Assembly (NCBI GenBank): GCA_029379385.1
Contig: CM055617.1
Span: 1,488,001-1,552,000, forward strand
Length of the DNA: 64,000 bases
DNA from: Quillaja saponaria
Lineage: Eukaryota; Streptophyta; Magnoliopsida; Fabales; Quillajaceae
Direction: 5' to 3'
Of this stretch, positions 50,776-64,000 are shown piece by piece. Positions within the stretch are counted from its first letter, which is position 1. Each line of letters opens with the position of its first letter. The translations under genes were made by a program, and so were the position numbers. A model generated the notes under the pieces. That model worked only from the letters and a program-made list of their open reading frames with translations, made no database searches and was not told the DNA's origin.

Positions 50776-53700
50776 GCCGGAGGTATTAGTTATCCCGCCG
50801 GTACTTATTCAGGCAGTCTGTCATCGGAGAATGATTCGGAAAATCAGGAAGAGAATGAATGAAGGGACTGAGAAGCACGAAGACGCAGAGAATGGTTTGG
50901 ACTTTTTTTGTTGTGAGCTGTAACTGTTAGCCTTATTTTAATAGTGGCGACAACATTTTGTTTTTTTGTTTTTTCATTTCGCTTTAAATCGCTGAATTAA
51001 TTTGGCGGCTATTTGTGTGTGAGAGAATAGAGAAAGAGGGCCATGGAGGTTGAGATTCTAATTGATTTGATGGGTGACATTTTGTGGCGATTGATGCATG
51101 TCCAGAACCTACCACATGGTCAGAATTACATGGCATTATCCGATTAGCTCAACTTATTTCAACCACATTGAAATTTTACCCGTTGATTATTTACAAATAT
51201 TGATCCTAATTTTTATTTTTTTATTTTTAATAATTTATAATAATTTTAGTATTATTTATAATATATAAATTACATAAACTATAAATTTTTAATGATTATA
51301 ATCATTATAATTTAACAAATATTTTTTAGATACCTACACAATAAATTCTTTTACGAAATTACTATAAACAGCTTTCAAGTTCGAATTTTCATTGTTTGAT
51401 ATATGAATATATTTACTTTATAATGAATTTCTACTTTCATTTATATAGAGTGAGTTAATTGCTTTCATGCAATTTGTTGTATTGAAGTAAAATTGCACTT
51501 GTTGTTTAGAAATCTATATATTGTATATATAATTGATGTAAATATTATTTTATTATAAACTAATTTAATTATATCTATATATAATATCTCATTTCAACTT
51601 ATTAATACAAAGGTGGTATAATATTCAAGTTCTATCCTCCATAGATATATGATTTCATTCTATTTGTTATATTTTATGTGTGAATTAAGATAATATAGAT
51701 ATTTGTTTTTTTTTTTTAAACCTTATTTAATCTTATTTTTTTTTAATAAATAATTATGCAACTTTGATTGAAGATGTGATTTTAATGTTTATTTATTTTT
51801 TGAATTAGTGGAAAATTGTATTAAAAAAATTAAAGAATAATATAAAAACTTCGAGAAAGACAAAAGTTTAATGCTCCGTACCATACTATATAAGCTAATC
51901 TTATTATTTAAAGATAACTTCATTGCGGTTATTAACTTTTTAATAATATAGAATTTCAATATAATGTGTGTACTTAGTGCTGGGCGGTCCAATCGCTTAA
52001 AACAAAAGAAAAGAATATGAATAAAACAAAAAGCAATATTAAGTCTCTTTCTTGTTTTTGATGTCCATGATTTATTGATGCATAATTATATTCTTTTAAT
52101 TGATAATTGATGTGAAAGATATAGTAACTGAAAGCTCATGTTGCATAGATTAAAGTCTTGTTGATTTATAACAATGGGAGTAGTTAGATCATGATGTTAT
52201 TTGTCTGCTAAAAAAAGTTGTTATTAATTGTTTTTAAAATGAGTGATCTTATTAATAATAATATTTATTTTTTTGGTACCATTATTATTTTTTTATTTAA
52301 ATGATCACAATATGATACATATAAAATAAGTGTGCTTTATTAGATAGAAACTTCACATGATATTCACTAATGGCGTGCTTTTCATGAATCTGACCAAATT
52401 TTCTGCAAAGTCTTGTACTTTTCTTTTTAGTTTAGTTTTCTTCCGGCCCCATACCCTAGTGATAGACTTGAAGAAGCTCTTCATTAAACATTTAAACCTA
52501 TTTCAATTTAATTATTTTGTGCAACTACTAACTAATTAATTTTTTGTCACCTAAGTATAAATCATTCTATTATATAAATTTTACTCTTCACTTGACGGGT
52601 ACATTAAATATTACAAATATCATATTATAATTGCTAATGAGAAATTTTTTATGTATATAATTAAATCAACTATTAGATTGGTTACCAAAGGAAGTGCCAA
52701 AAGCTTTGCTCAATGTGTTTAAGAATCTTCTAAAGTATATTAATATCATGAGGTCAAAAGAGAGAAAAAGAAGAAGAGGAATGGATGAAAAGAAAAGCTC
52801 CTGAAAAAAAGAGTATCTAATCATGGAAAGAGGGAATTGCAGGTTTCAAATTTCAACATCTTATGGGAAATGGTGTGCTTTTGAGGTGTCAATGGTCAGT
52901 GGCCATGTGGGTGGGCATTGTGGCCCAATATGTGTAACCAGATGGTGTTTAAAATAGCACGATGACAAAGACACGTATTTACAAGTTTGGTGTGCTGGTG
53001 GAATATAGGGAGCTCGAACTCAAACTTGGAGCTATACAGGGAAGCAACAATATATGCACAATAATTAATTAAATTGAACATATAAAACAAACCACAAATA
53101 CTCCACCATCATAAAAGAAACAAAAACAAAATAACAAACTTAAATTAACGAGTTCGATTATTTTTTAGAATAAATTGTTAGTAGAGGTGTACATCATCTT
53201 CTTTGTTAACATTTGTGCTAGTGTACACCAATTACATTTAAGTGAAATTACTATAATAAAAGCATATATTTTAAACTAAAATATTTTAGTCACAATCTTG
53301 TCACATTAAGATATAAAATTGAATTTTTTGTTAAAAATATTATTTTGCACCACCCAGTAACAAACGGATACCTGTTAGATAAATTACAAGAAATCGTGCA
53401 CAATACAAGTCACTCTTCCTCTAGTAGAAGCCTATAAATATAACATTTGTCTTTAGATTTGGCTAAGGCCATTTTCAGCAAATAAAACTCTAGGAGCTCT
53501 CCTTACTTTATATATTTCCATTATTGATTTGTGCCTCGGAGGGGATTTGGGAGTTCACCCCTGAATACAAATAGAGGTGACTAAGGAAGCTGAGTTGTAA
53601 GGTGTGTCGAGCTCGAGTAGGCAGCCGAGACCAATGAGCCAGACAAATTGGCCATTATTAGTTTTATACAAAATTTAGTAATCAATGTGATATTTGATAA

Positions 53701-54127
53701 TTACCTAAGACTCAATAATATGAGATTTAAAGTTTAAATTTTAGTTTATAATTTCGAATGGACTTCCTCTATCTTAATTAGACAAATAAATAAAAAACAA
53801 ACAAAATGAATAGAGGTTACTCTTGCTTGACAAGAAAATGAAAAGCACTTTGGTGGATACGGGGCCGGATATTCTTCTCCTACAGACAAACGGGTCCCAA
53901 ACCGCCAAAATCCAATACCCGTCTTGACCATGGCATCTAGGCTACCACCTTTACAAACAGCCCAAAGACAGGAAAAAATTGCCGCGTGAGCGCGCATCTT
54001 CGATGAGACACAGCAAGGAGGGGCGGGTAATACCCTTTGCCTGAAACTCGTTGTGATCGATCTGATCCCCTTGACTGGGTTCTTCCACTGCATTACTAGT
54101 ACCTGCGAAATTGCCAGAGAGAAGAAG
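50776..54127. other. Large AT-rich divergent spacer
   Basis: About 3.4 kb between the SCAI and LMBR1-like start codons. Very AT-rich from 51180 to 52680, with no convincing exon. A G+C-richer block at 53400-53660 may be a retrotransposon LTR relic. The last 300 bp presumably carry the LMBR1-like promoter and leader. Confidence 0.45.
53400..53660. mobile_element. Possible Gypsy-type LTR fragment
   Basis: A TATAAATA at 53434 and an AATAAA at 53480 are followed by a GTGCCTCGGAGGGGATTTGGG...CACCCC block. That series resembles the R/U5 part of plant Gypsy LTRs, which often carry a CGTCGGAGGG...CCCC motif. No second LTR, primer-binding site or coding domain is visible, so it could be a solo-LTR remnant or chance. 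Confidence 0.25.
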
Positions 54128-54922
54128 ATGTGGGTGTTCTACCTGATCTCGCTGCCTTTGACAATGGGCATGGTAATCTTCACCCTCAAATACTTCGCCG
54201 GGCCAGAAGTTCCCAGCTATGTTTATTTCACCGTTGGATATACCTGGTTCTGTTCGCTCTCCATCATCATCCTCGTCCCTGCTGATATATGGGCGGTATT
54301 CTTCTAATTCTCCTATCTATTTATTTGGGTTTTAGTTCATTTTGCAAAGCATATGTGGTTTGGTTTCAAAGTTTCAGTCATTAAGATTTGGTTGATCATC
54401 GTGTTACCGGCGATTTTTGTCAGAATCTATCTCGTTTTTCTGATCCAGCCTTCAGTTTTTGGTTATTTTCGATTGTGTTGTGTGGTTATTCAATTTATGT
54501 TATTTTTTAGAATATTGTCTGCTACATCATCTAGGAGAATGAGCTAGGTTTACTGATTCAAGCAGCCCATAATGCATATCTTCTGGAAGGGGTTATTGTT
54601 TTAGCAGCCTGAGATCTCGTTCCTTTATGGAATTAACCAGACAAATCGCATCACCAACTAAGATTGGCCATGCACCACCATCCATAGAATCAAGAAAGAG
54701 TTCTCATGTCTGTCAATCCTTATTATGTCTGGACCAGATAAGTTTCCTTATGTTGAGTCAAATTAAGCTGCTCCACTCCTGCTCATGTCGGTGCCCTTCC
54801 ATCACTTCTTGTAAGTTTCAGCCTTGCAACCATTCTCCCCCCGGAACCCAAAAAATTTGATTTTTCTTAAGGTGCCAAGGGAGTACTATAAGCAACATCC
54901 AACATCCATTGATCCTGGTTGA

Positions 54923-54963
<41 letters not shown>

Positions 54964-57900
54964 AGTTATTTTGGACTGTTGGTTTTGATGCGCTCTAACT
55001 TTTTTTCTTTTTCTTTTCTTTTTTATCATTGTTTCTCCAAATCATAAAGACATAGGTAGGGCACAACATGGGTTGACCTAGGCTCAACCATGTAACCACT
55101 TATGAGCATAGTTGAGGTGTGAACTATAAGGTGAATGTAAACACAAGAAAAGAGAAGAAATGAATCCTTTGAGTTAATTGCATAAAAATTGTTTTGTGAT
55201 TCTGATTGACCACTTTATGACATCAAGAAAGTATAGAGTTTTGCAACACGCTTTGTAAATGCTTGGATATTTGTTTTTATCTGCCATGACCTGCACTCAA
55301 CCATGTTACTAATTATGAGCATAATTGAGGTGTGAGATATGAGGTGAATGTGTGTTTAACACAAGAAAAGCAAAGAAATGAATCTTTTGAGTTAATTTCG
55401 TAAATAATTGTTTCTCATGGCTTGAACATGCACAAGCCACAGTGTATAGCTCAAATTTCCCACTAAGCAAATTTTCACATGGTTTGGACATGGAACTTTT
55501 TATTGCTAGAGAAGGCTTTTCTGGAAGTTATGATAGAATGAAAGCATTAAATTTGCTAAAATTCTATTTTATCACTAAATTCCTGGTTCTTTTGTTACAT
55601 GTTCAGACGATATCCTCGAACCAAGAGAATGGAGGTATTTCGTTCTTCTGGAGTTGGTCGTACTGGAGCACGTTCCTACTTACTTGGTATGTTCCACATT
55701 AATTGAGAATTTCTGTTTATCTTTTGTTCTCTTAATCTCACGTCCTTTTATGGCCATAAATGAGTTGTATTGACAGGTAAATTAAATCCACTAATAGCCA
55801 TGCTTTTCTCAACTTTATTTATATTTTGTAACTTGTGATTTCTTCCTCTTAACTTGGAAATGGAAATTCATCTGGTATCCTTGTTTGAGTGATTGGACCA
55901 TGGTAAGTCATGTATCAGGGCGTGCAGTGGAATTATGCTGAATTAATAATGTAACCTGGATTCTTTATGTTCTCATCAGTCAGGTCCTGATTAAGTTTAC
56001 TGAGATATTTTCTTTTTCTTTGCTTTGCAGATTCATTTTGTATTTTTTACACACTCTTACATGTAAGCTGATGTAGTGCACTGGAGATAGTTGAGATCTT
56101 CTATAACCAAATAATATGGTTAACAAATCATCATATGTTTGTTGTGTATATTTGTGAAATTCAGCGGATTATAGTTGGTTTCTATTTTGAAATGTGCCTC
56201 TGTCATTACTTGCCCCTTCTCATATATTTGCTTTCATATTTGGTGGAACCATTACATAAAAAATATTCTAAATGGTTTATACATATGACATATGCGCATT
56301 TCCTCATATCTATAAATTATTTTATCTCTAAGCAGGGCTGTGGCGCCCCTTATTCAGGGTTTTGAAGATGCTGGAGACTTTTCAGTGGCAGAAAGATTGA
56401 AGACTAGTGTACATGTTAATCTAGTCTTCTATGTAGTTGTGGGGTCAATTGGCCTCTTCGGACTAATTCTTCTCATAATGATGCACAAGACCTGGTTTGT
56501 TCTTACCCTCATAACATTTTTTTTTATGACATGGATGATAGTTTCTAACTTGTGATCTTAAATCCATTTTGTTACTGCTTAGAGATTCCTATTAAGTCTG
56601 TTGGTTAATATTGTTTTCCTATAAGCTCCTTATTTTCCAAGACATCAAGACTATCATCTGATTTAACTTTGTTTATGTCATGTGGGAAAATGCTTTTGTT
56701 AGTTAAATTATGATGCAGCTTTTATATGGAATATGGATGATCTTATTTGATATCACAAGCGCGCTCATCTGACATTCTCTCTCTCTCTTTGTGGGTGTAT
56801 CTGCTTGTGTATGTAATTGGGATTGCACAGATTCTTTTACGAGGGTCCCCTGGATCGTGTTGTATGTATATAATGCTATTGAGCTGCACAATTGAGACTG
56901 AGACAATCATCCCTCCTTATGTTCATATGGTTAGGAGGGAAAGAGTTAAGAAAGATTATAGAAAATCATGCTTTCAATACACCAAAAGTTTCTCCAAAAT
57001 GAAATCAGTTTGTTCCAAACCCCCCCCACCCCCCCCCCCCCCCCCCACCCACCCCACACACACACACACACACCTTTTTAGTAAGTATCTAGTTGCACAG
57101 CTTCTAACTATAACAAAACTATAAGTCTTAAATTAATGACTCTAATGTATTACTGTAGACTCTTTCTGCTTTCATAAACTAAGTAGGACTAGTGTTCATC
57201 TGATGTTGCATGGGAATACATAATAAAACTTGACAATAATGCTAAGAGACTCCTTTCCATGGCTGCACTCATCCGCTTTAGAATATTAAGGAGTAGCACA
57301 CCATTTCAATTGGTTTCTTTATAGTTTGTGTTTTTGATTTCTCATATGGAAGGCTCATCATGCTTACTTCTTCATGGAGAGAACTGAAAACTCTGAGAAT
57401 AACAACTTGGTTAAAAAATTGCTTGTTTGTCTTCTTTTCTGCTAGTTGAACTTGTGTTTTGATTTTCAGTTCATTGGTACCATTATAAACAGGACTGGAG
57501 GTGTTTTGGGATTTGCCATGGCCTGCTCGAATACTTTTGGACTTGTTACAGGAGCATTTCTTCTTGGTTTTGGTCTGAGCGAAATTCCTAAAAGCATTTG
57601 GAGGATTGCAGACTGGACTACCCACCAGAAAGTTCTTTCCCATAAAATTGCTAAAATGGCTGTCAGACTTGATGATGCTCATCAAGAACTTTCAAATGCT
57701 ATTGTAGTAAGTTTCTCATTCCAATTGCTGATAAACTTTCTTATATAATTCTTCTCTTCTCACAGTTGCCATATTAAAACATTTGAATGTTAGTGTAATT
57801 TATATAGTAAGAAATCTATGTAAAAGAAAGTAAAAGGAGATGCTTTTCTTAGCAAAATCTAAATACTCCCCTTTGTTCTTTGCTTCTTTATCTGGGTAAA

Positions 57901-60900
57901 ATCTTGTTCTGGTGTTGCCAAAATATGGAGAAGTTGTTTCTGTTGATCAGTTATATTAAGTCACTGGGGCTGATGTCAGTATGGGTGGTCGACAAATTTC
58001 CCAACAGGGATCTCCATATTATTATGTGTTCATTAATTTTTTTATTTCTTTGCCAATCTAGGGGAAGAGTTAATTTAATTAGTTAGCATGCAAAGCGAAA
58101 CTTACTTGCCAGAACCCAATTGTTCATTCTTAGAAAGCATAAAATTTCGGACTCGATCTCTGTTCTGCTAAGCATGTGAGAACTTTTCTTCATTTTCGTT
58201 AGTGTCTAGTTGGTGCAGAGTAAGTACCGACATGTATATTGGAATTCCTTATGAGCTTCTATTGATTGTTTACTTTGAATAGGTTGCTCAAGCAACATCC
58301 AATCAGATGTCCAAGCGCGATCCATTGAGACCTTATATGGATTTCATTGATAATATGTTGAGTCAAATGGTATTTTCTTTCTTATATATTTTATTCTTTT
58401 CATTAAGAAACTCCACTTTGGCAAAATTCATTAGTTGTTAAAAGGTGCTCTTTGTGATATTCTGGTTATAACCTTCAATCTTCCAGCTTCAGCAAGATCC
58501 CTCCTTCAAACCACAGGGTGGTAAATTGGGGGAGAGTGATATGGATTACGATACTGATGAGAAATCAATGGCAACACTTAGGCGCCATCTCCGGAGAGCT
58601 CGAGAGGAGTATTACCGGTACAAAAGGTAAATGGATGATCAGTTGAGTAGTTCAATGGTGCTATTCGCTTAAGAAATACTCCTTGAAGTATTTACAGCAA
58701 CTCATGCCTGACAGATAATAGTTATGATCATTTTCTTTATGTGAACTCTGAATCTTTGTTTTGGCATGATCTTTAGAGCAACCGAGAAATGCTTGTTCTT
58801 TCTTTAGGTGGATCATTGCCTACAGACTGTTCTGTATGTGTTACAGTCTTACAGAGCAGTCCTGTTTATCACATACAGTCAGTGGATATTCCTTGGTATG
58901 TGCACATTAAACTTGAACATGATAGTTTTACTTGGTCGGGTAAGATTTCCTGCTTACTGACTTTCAACAACATAAATTAAAAATTTGAAACATTAATGTT
59001 CTCATAAGTTGATCATTAAGTGGCCAAATCATATAAAGAAATTTTCTTCTTCTTATGCTGCATGACTCAAGTGCTTATACTACTAATCCATGAAAAGTAC
59101 CGTTGGGTTATTTATTCTAGTTATAATTTAATGGCCAAAAAAAGAGTTTTGATAGATGTTGTCATCCCACAATGACAGCTTGTTCTGATCAGGTGGTTAC
59201 TCTGGTGGTTGAGGCAAATTGATTATTCAGCTGTATTTTCATTTTCAGTGTACACTTGCAACCAAGAGTGCCTGAGAATTCTTCTTTGGCCGAAACCACT
59301 CTTTATCTGTTTTTTGTTAGTTTTGCAGTGAGTATATGACCTATGTCATAGAAGCCCTTGAACTAGAAGATACAATTAAAAATCACGAACGCAGCAGCTC
59401 AACTGGATGGTTTGCTGCTCAATATACTTCTTTTCCTTTTTTTTTTTCTCTCTCCCTCTCTGGTTGTTCTATCCTTACCTTAATTGCTCTTTTGCAATCA
59501 TTTCAGGAAATTTATTTCAAGCATCAGATCTGCTCGGACTGGCAAGTTGGGGTCTCTGTTTGATGCTATAGGTAATTATCTGGATGTTAACATTTTTTTT
59601 CTTATATTTCCTCCATAGATTCTATTTTGCAAAAAGAATAGTATCAACTGTTTTTTGTGTTATTACAATGTCAATATTTTATTTGGTTTTTAATGAGCCC
59701 GTACTGCATTTTCTCTCTGGAGTTAGATATTAATACTACAATAATGATTCATATTCTACTAGTTTGGTCTTAAGCAAAAATGCAAAATTGGTAACTGACT
59801 CTGTTGCAAGTGTATATGCATATACACACATATACCGCTCTAAACGTTTTATGCATTGTTGTCATGCCTCTGAGATGTGTTTCTTTTCCCAGTTGAGTAT
59901 GTTGTCATTCACTATCTTGGTTTTTTGTTTATCTAGTTCTGTTGGTACCATTACACTTTCAAGCTATTTTTTAGAATACTAAATAGTGTTACTTAAGGTT
60001 TTAACTTGAGCTTATAACTGGTGGTTATTCGCAGAATTTCTCTGGAGTTGCATTTTAAGAAAGCAACTTCAGAAAGTCCTGGCTGTTATACTTGGTATCA
60101 TGTCAGTTGCAATTCTTTTAGCAGAGGCAACTCTACTGCCAAGTGTTGATCTGTCTCTTTTTTCAATCCTTATAAAATCCGTGGGAAACGAAGAGGTGCT
60201 TGTGCAGGTATGATTCTTAATTCAAACCTATAGTATTTTGTATGGACAGGAAGCTGTTTGAAGCATATTAGAATTGGAATATATCTAATAATCTGATGTA
60301 AATTTCAATAGTTTATGAATTTGACTTGTTGAACTTGAATCTAAAGCCACAGAAACAGAATATTCCGTTTTAACATATACAGTTAGTTTTGTAGTTCAAC
60401 CAAGTATATTGGAAAACCCGGTATATGCATGAGTAGCCTGATATGCTCGTTGGAATTAGATGAGTTGGCTGTGAATAAAGTTGAAAATTGGAAAGCTGAA
60501 ACAATCTAAATTTGGAAGGAAAATTGAATATCTGCTGTTATTAACTCCATTCTTACTCACTTTTTGTCATCAAATTGAGTATCTTGTGCTTTTTGTTTAT
60601 GGATATGTAATTGAGAATTTCTTTTGCAATGTTCTTACTTTTCCTTTTCCCTGCATCGGTGCATATCATAACGTTTGTTTCATTTCTTCCCCAGGTCTTT
60701 GCTTTTGTCCCTCTCATGTATATGTGTGTTTGCACATATTATTCCCTGTTCAAAATTGGAAGATTGATGTTTTACTCATTTACACCCAGACAAACAAGCT
60801 CAGTTAACTTGCTTATGATATGCTCGTAAGTTTTTACTTCCTCTCCACCCGACACGCCAATCTTTTAACTTTCATCTTGCAAACCAAGACTTGTTTTCAC

Positions 60901-62940
60901 TCCTGCTTGCAGCATGGTTGCTCGGTATGCTCCCCCTATATCGTACAACTTTCTCAATCTCATTCGGCTTGGTGATGAGAAGATAACTATATTTGAGCTG
61001 GTAATTTTCCTTTCATCTTATGCATTGGTAATTAATTGTCTATTATAAAGTGGCCTTGTAGCAGAAACTGGATGGAATGACTAATTTGGCAAAATGACCA
61101 GAATTTCATGTGTAATCAACTTGTTACTACAAAGTGCTTCTTTTTATTAAACTCAACAACATATCTGCATGAGGTCTTTCTTGGCTTTGTTTGAATTGAA
61201 TTTTTATTTTATTTTTTTCCTTTTCTTTTGGTGAGTAAAGAATGTCAAGTACCAATTATCTTCCTTGCAAGCACACTGTCTTTGATTTTGGGTACCTACC
61301 ATTGCTTCCGTAGTAAAATGTTCTTTCTCTTCCTTGTGAAATTTCTTATGAAGAAAAAATAAAAGCTTCCCTAGTAAAATGAACTAAATGATAAGTTCAA
61401 TTTTGGATATTTTAATCTGAGTTACCAGTACTGAAGAAGACTGTGTCCTGAGTATAACTTTTTTTCCAGAGTAATAGAGTAATGTGCATGTAGAACTGAG
61501 AACTCAATATAGGAAACAGTTGGGGAAGGCATTGGAACTGTTTTCTCTAATGAAAATATTGTGTATAAGTAGCATGCCAGTATATGCAGAGGCCTTTATA
61601 TATGATTAATTTCATATGGTGCTCTATACCCACTACCCAGTTATCTGGCTCTGCAAGCATTTCCGTTGATATTTATTTGTTAAGCTTATTCATCCATTCA
61701 GAATCTTTTTCTTTTATTTGTTAATTGTCATTTTTCCTCCTTTTCTGTTGTCTTGCATACCTGTACATGTAAACAGTGCTTAATTAACAATTGAGCCTTA
61801 AATTCTTGGACATTATGTAGTAGAACCTCTTTGCCTCCTTTGCTTCTCAGGTATTGATTGTTTTAATCGGGTGTACTGTTGGAATATGATTGCAGCGAAT
61901 GGGGAACATCGATAAAGCTGTACCTTTCTTTGGAGATGGGTTTAACAAAATCTATCCGCTTATTATGGTTGTATATACCCTTTTGGTTGCAAGCAATTTT
62001 TTTGACCGAGTATTTTATTTTTTGGGAAGCTGGAAGAGATATATTTTCAAAACTGAAGCTGAAGATATGGATGGATTTGATCCATCAGGCTTGATTATCC
62101 TACAAAAAGGTAGGCATGCGAAGACTACTGTTTTTAAAAGATATTTTGATTCAATGAAAGAAGAGAAGTATATTTCAATTTAATTACTACCTGCAATGTT
62201 TTCATATTTGTAGAACGGTCCTGGCTGGAACAAGGGTGCAAAGTTGGCGAACAAGTTGTCCCACTGGCAAGGAATTTCAACAGTATAGATATCGAGTCTG
62301 GAAGCAAAAGCACAGTATGTAGATATATAACAGATATGGAGACACAGTACTTCATAGTGTTCATCTTTTAAACATATATAGAGTAACATACAATTACACT
62401 GTTAATTGTGTGACCTGTAAATTCGCACCATAAAATGGCTTTTGTATGATTCATGCTATGACTTATCTTGTTCAGGACAAGAGTGCTATTGAATTGAAGG
62501 GGACAACCAATTTAATTAATGAAGGCATAGATGGAAATCTCTCAAAATCATTAAAGGAAGAGGCTCGTAGATATGGTTCAAGCAGAGAAGCTATCAGCAA
62601 CAAGTATGCTGCCATAAGAGAACAGAGTGGACAAGCATCCAAATTGAAGCCGGTGGAGAAAAATATCACCTCAGCTAAAGTCTCGTTGCTTGATGGAGGT
62701 AACACTCATTATGGAGGTCCATCTTCAGGATTGGCTTCGACATGGCAATCAATGAAAACAGGCTTTCAGAGTTTCAAATCAAATATAGGTGCTAAAAAGT
62801 TTCTTCCCTTGCGCCAACTACAGGATAGTGATGCCATCTCACGCGTTTCCTCATCGGAGTCCCTCGATGATATATTCCAGAGACTGAAACGGCCTTCTCT
62901 AGACCAAGAAACTTATAGTGATGATGATGGGATGGAATGA
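54128..62940 (+). CDS. LMBR1-like polytopic membrane protein
   Basis: Fourteen exons: 54128-54295, 55607-55686, 56336-56494, 57493-57706, 58283-58369, 58487-58626, 59329-59409, 59507-59571, 60035-60207, 60695-60825, 60913-61000, 61896-62109, 62214-62314 and 62476-62940, encoding 721 residues, the usual size of plant LMBR1-like proteins. Phase is kept at every junction and all introns are GT-AG. Hydrophobic segments occur at about 5-25 and 35-55, two to four more before residue 170 (GFAMACSNTFGLVTGAFLLGF), and again from about residue 320 onward (VLAVILGIMSVAILLAEA, VFAFVPLMYMCV, PLIMVVYTLLVASNFFDR). Between them lies a cytosolic coiled loop with AHQELSNAIVVAQATSNQMSKRDPLRPYM. The Ser-rich C-terminal tail ends SDDDGME. 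Animal relatives include lipocalin-receptor LIMR; the plant function is not established. Confidence 0.94.
55083..55413. repeat. Diverged direct duplication in LMBR1-like intron 1
   Basis: A block of about 115 bp starting CTCAACCATGT (with ATGAGCATA, TTGAGGTGTGA, ACACAAGAAAAG and GAGTTAATT) occurs at 55083-55196 and again at 55296-55413. It is clearly related but with many substitutions, so this is an old tandem event with a period of about 213 bp. Confidence 0.8.
57020..57073. repeat. Poly(C)/CA compound microsatellite
   Basis: A C-rich tract of about 35 bases with scattered A residues runs directly into a (CA)n repeat, in intron 3 of the LMBR1-like gene. Such tracts are highly variable in length and hard to assemble. 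Confidence 0.85.
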
Positions 62941-64000
62941 ATAATTACTTGCAAATGTTGTAGAATTGAGAATGTAGCACTCATTATGTACAGGAACTAG
63001 TAAAAGGCTGATACCCCGTGCTTCCAAAAAAGAAAATTTTAATGATCCCCTGTTGCAGCTGAAGGAAGATCGGTTTGTGCGTGCTGTACAGAAACTGACC
63101 TTATAAAACAATACTAAAGGCATATGATGTGTAGAAAATTAGAGATAAACTGTACCAGCAGAAGTTCACGAGAGTTGTTTTTTTCTGCTGTGGGATCATT
63201 ATTCCATTGGTAATGTTTCAAACTTTTCTTAGATATATCAAAAAGAAGTTGAAATTACTGCTCTTTTGGGATTTGTTCCATGAAATTACTTAGGACACTA
63301 CATTCCCTCGTATGTTACTGCATTTATCTCCTAGATATGATCATTTTGTACCCTTAATTATTCAGCCACAGATCTCTTACAGGTATTGAATGAATCAAAC
63401 CTTCCTTGCTCCTCTTTTTTGTCATTTGATCAAAACATAAATAGAGTAAGACGATTTACTTTGTTTCCTTAGACATAAACCGTCAAAATTTGAGTCTATT
63501 TATTATAAAATATCTATTCATATAAATAGCCAATGTCTTTGTCCATTGACTACAAAATCTATTCGCACAAATCATCACATTATTTCTAATTTATTTTCAT
63601 ATATCTATAAATTCTATATATATATATATACATTATAATATGTATGTCTGAGCAGAAATATAAATTAAATCGAACAATTTAAATTATTTAGAACGTGGAT
63701 TACATCTTTGAATAATACATGAATGTAACATTATATAGATATTTCTTCGACACAGTATACATCGTCGAAAGGATCTCAAACACACATCAAAGCACGAAAA
63801 TCGAGATCTTTCATAAAATAATTATCCCTAAACAAAGCATGCATGTAATAAGAAGTAAAAAAAGGAAGTCAATGTTAGGTGGGTTAAATGTATGGATTAC
63901 AAATTAGTCATAACTTAGTTACAGTATTGATTGATGAGGTAGTAGCTCCACTGTCATATCAGCTTATATAAGCAAGTGAACCAAGTTGTGTTGGCTGCCC
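62941..64000. other. Right-edge 3' and intergenic DNA
   Basis: Begins with the LMBR1-like 3' untranslated region, then AT-rich DNA with a (TA)n run near 63616-63632. No gene is supported up to the window end. Confidence 0.45.
63965..63971 (+). promoter_or_regulatory. Possible TATA box near the right edge
   Basis: TATATAA lies within GCTTATATAAGC, 30 bp before the window ends, in a short G+C-richer setting. It might be the promoter of a plus-strand gene outside the window; there is no direct support. Confidence 0.2.

Overview
This is nuclear DNA from a flowering plant, almost certainly a woody eudicot. The genes have many short exons, AT-rich introns and intergenic DNA, chloroplast transit peptides and plant-specific families. 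The exact species cannot be fixed from the sequence. The window is ordinary gene-rich euchromatin: I can model 13 protein-coding genes, most of them exon by exon with reading phase kept across every junction. I see no operons, CRISPR arrays, rRNA or tRNA genes.

Layout, left to right: a plastid-type membrane/coiled-coil protein (-, 770-3582); class II DAHP synthase, the entry enzyme of the shikimate pathway (+, 5816-8585); nuclear poly(A)-binding protein PABN (-, 9547-14670); an ABCG half-transporter of the WBC11 type (-, 15539-19487); a RABA4-type Rab GTPase (+, 20475-22375); an NSUN2/TRM4-type RNA m5C methyltransferase with 15 exons (-, 23327-29920); a class III peroxidase of the PRX17 type (+, 32268-33643); an SnRK2 kinase of the SnRK2.7 type with a one-base frameshift in exon 3 (-, 34291-36764); a small plant-specific protein (+, 38614-38859); a long coiled-coil WEB-family-like protein (-, 39361-41823); histone H3.3 (-, 43903-44604); the SCAI homologue (-, 46613-50775); and a 14-exon LMBR1-like membrane protein (+, 54128-62940). 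The genes are a mosaic of housekeeping and stress/cell-wall functions and do not form a pathway.

Between and inside the genes there are two related Tourist-like MITEs, each in an intron and in opposite orientations. There are several local tandem duplications, one of which runs through the stop codon of the methyltransferase gene. A 31-nt-arm inverted repeat upstream of the peroxidase could fold like a miRNA precursor. There is also a possible LTR relic, and the 50.8-54.1 kb spacer is rich in A and T.

The most notable signals are the SnRK2 frameshift, the pre-miRNA-like hairpin, three introns that can only be spliced with GC donors, and the MITE pair. I found no convincing previously undescribed system. 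All gene functions are inferred from recognised protein families. Exon ends are read from splice motifs and phase; transcript ends are mostly not assigned.
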